DNA of 64,000 nucleotides from contig JAJEJU010000024.1 in the NCBI GenBank assembly GCA_021390615.1, positions 310,001-374,000 of the forward strand, written 5' to 3'. Positions 60,426 through 64,000 of the stretch are shown here, piece after piece; position 1 is the stretch's first letter; every line of letters begins with the position of its first letter. The DNA is from Rhodanobacteraceae bacterium ZG21-1. Its GTDB lineage: Bacteria > Pseudomonadota > Gammaproteobacteria > Xanthomonadales > Rhodanobacteraceae. The notes beneath the pieces were generated by a model. It searched no databases, was not told the origin of the DNA, and worked only from the letters and a program-made list of their open reading frames with translations. The position numbers were made by a program, and so were the translations under genes.

Positions 60426-60659
60426 GGGCCTCTCCTGTGCGGCGACGCGATGCATGCGAGCGGGGTTGTATTTTAAAACCGGTGAGACGGTTGTCGCCAT
60501 CGAGCCGGCGCCAGCGCCTGGCTGGCCCCCACGTCCGGCCAGCCGCTGCAGGGTCTGGGGGATGGGCGGGCCAGCGGGCCGCGGCGCTGCCGGATGCGGC
60601 GCGAGCCGCCGACCAGCTACTCTTAGGGACCTATTGCCCGCCGCCACGGACGGTCCCTG

Positions 60660-61544
60660 ATGCTTGCCTCGCTGCCCCGCCTGATCCGCCTGCCGCTCGT
60701 CATGCTGCTGCTGGCCGGCAACATCGTGCTGCACGTGCTGCCGCTGTTCGCGCTGACCCTCGCCAAGCTGCTGCTGCCGCTGCGCGGGTTCCGTCGCGCC
60801 TGCTCGCGCGGCCTGGTCGCGATCGCGGAGAGCTGGATCGGCTTCAACAACCGGCTGTTCGGCTGGTTCACCCGCATCCGCTGGCAGATGGAGGGGCTGA
60901 CCGAGTTCCGCCCGGGCCGCAATTACCTGGTGCTGTGCAACCACCAGAGCTGGGCCGACATCCCGGCCTTGCAGAAGGCGTTCAACCGGCGCATCCCGTT
61001 CCTGCGCTTCTTCCTCAAGAGCCAGCTGATCTGGGTACCCCTGCTCGGGCCGGCCTGGTGGGCGCTGGATTTCCCCTTCATGAAGCGCTATTCGAAAGAA
61101 ACTCTGGCCAAGCATCCGGAGCTGCGCGGCAAGGACCGCGACGCCACCCGCCGCGCCTGCGAGAAATTCAGCCACATGCCGGTGTCGGTGATGAACTTCG
61201 TGGAAGGCACCCGCTTCACCCCAGGCAAGCACCGCGCGCAGGAATCGCCCTACCAGCACCTGCTGCGGCCCAAGGCCGGCGGCGTGGCCTTCGTGCTGGA
61301 CGCGATGGGTGAGGCGCTGCATGCGATCCTCGACGTCACCATCGTCTATCCCACCGGCGTGGCCAACATGATGGACCTGATCAGCGGGCGCATCGGCGAG
61401 GTGCGCATGCACGTGCGTGAACTGCCGATCGACGCCGAGCTGCGCGGCGACTACGAGAACGACCCCGCCTACCGCGAGCGCTTCCAGGCCTGGGTCAATA
61501 CGCTGTGGGCCGACAAGGATGCGCGCATCGCGCAGATGCTGTAG
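60660..61544 (+). CDS. PlsC-type acyltransferase (YihG-like)
   Basis: This 294-residue protein has one or two N-terminal hydrophobic helices (LPLVMLLLAGNIVLHVLPLFALTLAKLLLP region) and the acyltransferase block with HX4D in CNHQSWADIPAL and the FVEGTRFTPGK substrate motif. It probably makes phosphatidic acid or a related acylated lipid at the inner membrane, as E. coli YihG does. It is monocistronic. Confidence 0.9.
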   Translation: MLASLPRLIRLPLVMLLLAGNIVLHVLPLFALTLAKLLLPLRGFRRACSRGLVAIAESWIGFNNRLFGWFTRIRWQMEGLTEFRPGRNYLVLCNHQSWADIPALQKAFNRRIPFLRFFLKSQLIWVPLLGPAWWALDFPFMKRYSKETLAKHPELRGKDRDATRRACEKFSHMPVSVMNFVEGTRFTPGKHRAQESPYQHLLRPKAGGVAFVLDAMGEALHAILDVTIVYPTGVANMMDLISGRIGEVRMHVRELPIDAELRGDYENDPAYRERFQAWVNTLWADKDARIAQML

Positions 61545-61598
61545 GCGAGGCCTGGGGGCGGCAGCATAAGGCAGCAGGCGCTGCCGGGCCTCCGTGCG

Positions 61599-61623
61599 GA
61601 TGCACCAGTGGGCATGGTGCATC
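61599..61623. promoter_or_regulatory. 25-bp palindrome upstream of the PAS/LuxR gene
   Basis: GATGCACCA and TGGTGCATC, perfect 9-bp arms, are separated by seven bases. A near copy occurs at 63217-63241, so this is probably an operator, most simply for the LuxR-type regulator encoded between the two copies. Confidence 0.65.
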
Positions 61624-61686
61624 TGCTTCAGGCGGGACGGCCGCTGCGAAGGCGATCATGGGAAATCATTTCCCATTCGCCCATCG

Positions 61687-63201
61687 ATGACCCGTCCAGT
61701 TCTCCGCGCCACCGCCGATCGCCGCCGCCTGCAACCCATCGTCGAGTACCTGCGCGACGGCGTCATCCTGCTCGAACCCGACGGGACTATCGGCTGGGCG
61801 AATCGCGCCGCACTGGACATGCACGGCGTCGACGAACTGGCGGCGCTGGGGCGGAACCTGCGCGAGTACCGTGCACGCTTTCGCCTGCGCTATCGCAATC
61901 ATCGGCGCCTCGAAGCCGGGCAATACCCGCTCGAGCGCCTGGCGGCGGGCGAGTCGTTCGACGACGTGGTGGTCGAGGTCGCCAGCGTGGCCACGCCCAA
62001 GCGGCGCTGGGTGCATCGCGTGCGCGGCCTGGCGCTGACCGACCGCGCCGGACGGCCGGACGGCCTGGTGCTGATCGCCGCCGACGTCACCGACTGGGCC
62101 GAGGCCGAGCAGCGCTTCGAGAAGACCTTTCAGGCGAATCCGGCGCCGGCGCTGATCTGTCGGCTGGAGGATCTGCGCTACATCAAGGTCAATCACGGCT
62201 TCCTGGACATGACCGGCTACGCCCGCGAACAGGTGCTGGGACGTTCGCTCCACGATCTCGACGTGTTCGAACAGGCGGACCGCCGCGAGCTGGCGCTCGA
62301 GTCGCTCGAGGCCGGCGAAACCATCCCGCAGATGGAAGCCGAGTTGCGCCTGCCGGACGGCGGCGCCAAGCTGGTGATCGTCGCTGGCCAGCCGATCGAG
62401 CTGGGCGACGCCGCCTGCATGCTGCTCACCTTCGTCGACCTTGAGCCGCGGCGGCAGGCCGAGCAAGCGCTGCGGCAGAGTGAGGAACGCTTCGCCAAGG
62501 CTTTCCGCATGACGCCGGTGGCGACCCTGCTGTGCAGCGCAGCGCGCCTGCGCGTGATGGACGTGAACGAGGCCTTCGTCGCCAGCCTGGGTTACGCCGC
62601 GGAGGAAGTGCGGGATCGGCCGCTGGACGATCTGGACCTGTTCGTCGACCGCCACGCCGGCGCGCGCCTGGGCGAGCGCCTCAGGCGCAACGGCAGTGTG
62701 CGCAGCGACGCCTGCCAGGTGAAGAAGAAAGACGGCGGCGTGCTCGACTGCCTGCTGTCGGTGGAGACCGTCGGTATCCAGCACGAGGTCTGCCGCCTGC
62801 TGGTGCTGTTCGACGTCACCGAGCGCCGCCGCAGCGAGGGCGAGCTGATGGCGGCGATCGAGGAAGTGATGAAGGACGCGACCTGGTTCAGCCGCAGCCT
62901 GGTCGAGAAGCTGGCCCATGTGCGCCACGGGCGCCCGGCCGAGCTGGCCGCGGCGGAACTGGCCGGGCTCACCGCGCGCGAGCGCGATGCGCTCAGCCTG
63001 ATCTGCGAAGGGCTGGCCGACAAGGAGATCGCCGCGCGGCTCGGCCTGGCGCCGAACACCGTGCGCAACCATGTGGCGGCGCTGTATTCCAAGCTCGACG
63101 TGCACAGCCGCAGCGAGGCGATCGTGTGGGCGCGCGAGCGCGGTCTGTTCGGCCGCCTGGGTCGATCGACGCTGCCGGGGCGGCGCGTGCGTCGGCGCTG
63201 A
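61687..63201 (+). CDS. Triple-PAS sensor with LuxR DNA-binding domain
   Basis: This 504-residue one-component regulator has PAS domains at about 15-130, 145-265 and 275-395 (YIKVNHGFLDMTGYAREQVLG; VMDVNEAFVASLGYAAEEVRD) and a LuxR-type helix-turn-helix at about 430-490 (LTARERDALSLICEGLADKEIAARLGLAPNTVRNHV split). It has no membrane segment and no receiver or kinase domain, so it should sense a cytoplasmic ligand or redox cue. ATG 61687 has no clear ribosome site; a longer frame runs into the upstream palindrome and is rejected. Confidence 0.9.
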   Translation: MTRPVLRATADRRRLQPIVEYLRDGVILLEPDGTIGWANRAALDMHGVDELAALGRNLREYRARFRLRYRNHRRLEAGQYPLERLAAGESFDDVVVEVASVATPKRRWVHRVRGLALTDRAGRPDGLVLIAADVTDWAEAEQRFEKTFQANPAPALICRLEDLRYIKVNHGFLDMTGYAREQVLGRSLHDLDVFEQADRRELALESLEAGETIPQMEAELRLPDGGAKLVIVAGQPIELGDAACMLLTFVDLEPRRQAEQALRQSEERFAKAFRMTPVATLLCSAARLRVMDVNEAFVASLGYAAEEVRDRPLDDLDLFVDRHAGARLGERLRRNGSVRSDACQVKKKDGGVLDCLLSVETVGIQHEVCRLLVLFDVTERRRSEGELMAAIEEVMKDATWFSRSLVEKLAHVRHGRPAELAAAELAGLTARERDALSLICEGLADKEIAARLGLAPNTVRNHVAALYSKLDVHSRSEAIVWARERGLFGRLGRSTLPGRRVRRR

Positions 63202-63216
63202 GCCGGGCGCCGTTCG

Positions 63217-63241
63217 AATGTACCAATTGCGCTGGTGCATC
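63217..63241. promoter_or_regulatory. Second copy of the 9-7-9 palindrome, upstream of csbD-like gene
   Basis: AATGTACCA and TGGTGCATC with a seven-base spacer match the site at 61599-61623 in layout; the right arm is identical and the left differs at two bases. It lies 15 bases past the regulator's stop and about 100 bases before the CsbD-like gene. Confidence 0.65.
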
Positions 63242-63343
63242 TGCGGCTATCGCCGTCATCGTCGCGGCGAGCATGCTCTTCGACAGGCCGCGCGGCCTGT
63301 CGTCGCCCGGCCTGTCGACCCCCACAACCCAGAGGACATCGAG

Positions 63344-63526
63344 ATGGACAAGAACCGCATCGACGGCGCCGCGAAGCAGGTCAAGGGCTCGATCAAGGAG
63401 GCCGTGGGCAAGCTCACCGGCGACAAGCGGACGCAACTTGAGGGCACGGCCGAGAAGCAGGTCGGCAAGGCCCAGCGCAAGGCCGGCGAGGCCGCCGACA
63501 AAGTGCGCGACACCCTGAAGAAGTGA
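63344..63526 (+). CDS. CsbD-family stress protein
   Basis: This 60-residue, highly charged helical protein has the family start MDKNRIDGAAKQVKGSIKEAVGKLTGD (split) and alternating Lys/Ala/Glu. CsbD proteins are general-stress induced and have no known biochemical role. GAGGA precedes ATG 63344. A palindrome shared with the upstream PAS/LuxR gene suggests it is that regulator's target. Confidence 0.93.
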   Translation: MDKNRIDGAAKQVKGSIKEAVGKLTGDKRTQLEGTAEKQVGKAQRKAGEAADKVRDTLKK

Positions 63527-63661
63527 GTGCCGCCGCGGTCGGCACCGCCGGAGCCGGCACCCGGCAAATCCGGCGGCGTCGACTGCGCTTCCATGGCTGC
63601 ATGGGAACGGTGTCGTTCCGGCCGAATCGGAACTCATGCACAGCAACGAGGTATCGAAACG

Positions 63662-63919
63662 ATGGGCAGACATGAAGTGGAAGGCACGCTGCGCGAAGCG
63701 GCCGGTCGGGTCGAAGACGCCACCGGCGCGCTGATCGGCGATGCCGGCCTGCAGGCTAGGGGCAAGGCTCGTCGATGGGCCGGCAAGGCCGAAGCCGAGG
63801 CCGGCGAGGCATGGGACGAAGCGCGAAGCTTCGTGGTGCGACAACCGCTCGCTGCCGCGCTGCTGGCGGCAACGGCGGGCTTCTTGCTCGGCGCTTGCTG
63901 GATGCGCCGGCGCGACTAG
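63662..63919 (+). CDS. CsbD-like protein with C-terminal membrane anchor (DUF883/ElaB-like)
   Basis: This 85-residue protein begins MGRHEVEGTLREAAGRVEDATGALIGD, a CsbD-like module. A helical stretch and a C-terminal transmembrane segment (PLAAALLAATAGFLLGACW) with RRRD follow, as in ElaB/YqjD proteins that tether ribosomes to membrane. GAGG precedes ATG 63662. It is probably co-regulated with the CsbD gene 135 bases upstream. Confidence 0.85.
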   Translation: MGRHEVEGTLREAAGRVEDATGALIGDAGLQARGKARRWAGKAEAEAGEAWDEARSFVVRQPLAAALLAATAGFLLGACWMRRRD

Positions 63920-63954
63920 AACGGAACCGGCGAGCCAGGCTTGATCGATGCAGG

Positions 63955-63983
63955 CTCGATCAGATCAGACTCGATCAGATCAG
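63955..63983 (+). repeat. Short direct repeat at right edge
   Basis: CTCGATCAGATCAG occurs twice at a 15-bp period (63955-63968 and 63970-63983), running to the window edge. It may be part of a longer array outside the window. Confidence 0.7.
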
Positions 63984-64000
63984 GTCGCGCAGGACCAGCT

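Noticed and set aside
59979-61622. 547-codon minus-strand frame covering the acyltransferase gene
   Set aside because: Only its last 148 codons (the HxlR regulator) have domain content and a ribosome site. The rest is the antisense of a clear plus-strand gene.

Overview
The window looks like chromosome from a high-GC gammaproteobacterium of the Xanthomonadales (Lysobacterales), most likely Rhodanobacteraceae (Dyella, Rhodanobacter, Frateuria or Luteibacter-like). This rests on the queA / tgt-yajC-secD-secF block, an rrf2-sufB-C-D-S locus, amgK-murU, a GH92 mannosidase, and strong G/C third-position bias. It is inference from gene content, because no rRNA is present. No phage or transposase gene was recognised.

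Layout. 1-9.4 kb: the 3' part of a GH92 mannosidase, a secreted unknown protein, pip, a large secreted nuclease, upp, a PsiF-type protein and a class III aminotransferase. 9.7-13.8 kb: a tightly coupled five-gene operon of ABC ATPase, HXXEE membrane protein, ABC-2 permease, histidine kinase and LuxR-type response regulator. 13.8-17.65 kb: a 1.3-kb gene-poor stretch rich in hairpins, then a slipin-rtcB RNA-repair operon. The stretch holds 17-bp tandem repeats, a small ORF ending at a strong terminator, and two abutting degenerate tRNA-like modules. 17.8-22.5 kb: a decayed lipoprotein-gene start, an orphan gene, a DUF3142-type lipoprotein and a large exported partner. 22.6-40.5 kb: queA, then an 11.7-kb autotransporter adhesin on the opposite strand, then tgt-yajC-secD-secF. 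40.6-45.2 kb: TetR with a divergent tautomerase and cupin, ltrA, and amgK-murU. 45.5-51.5 kb: a flavoprotein disulfide reductase, an NTF2-like protein, a divergent SDR/AraC pair, and glnK-amtB behind a near-perfect sigma-54 promoter. 51.7-58.6 kb: the SUF iron-sulfur operon with three extra genes between sufB and sufC. 58.8-64 kb: two HxlR regulators around an F420-reductase-like protein, an acyltransferase, a triple-PAS/LuxR regulator flanked by two matching palindromes, and two CsbD-like stress proteins.

The most unusual items are the paired pseudo-tRNA modules directly ahead of the RtcB/slipin RNA-repair genes, the giant autotransporter whose beta-barrel is followed by an extra 157-residue cationic tail, and the regulator/palindrome/CsbD circuit at the right end.
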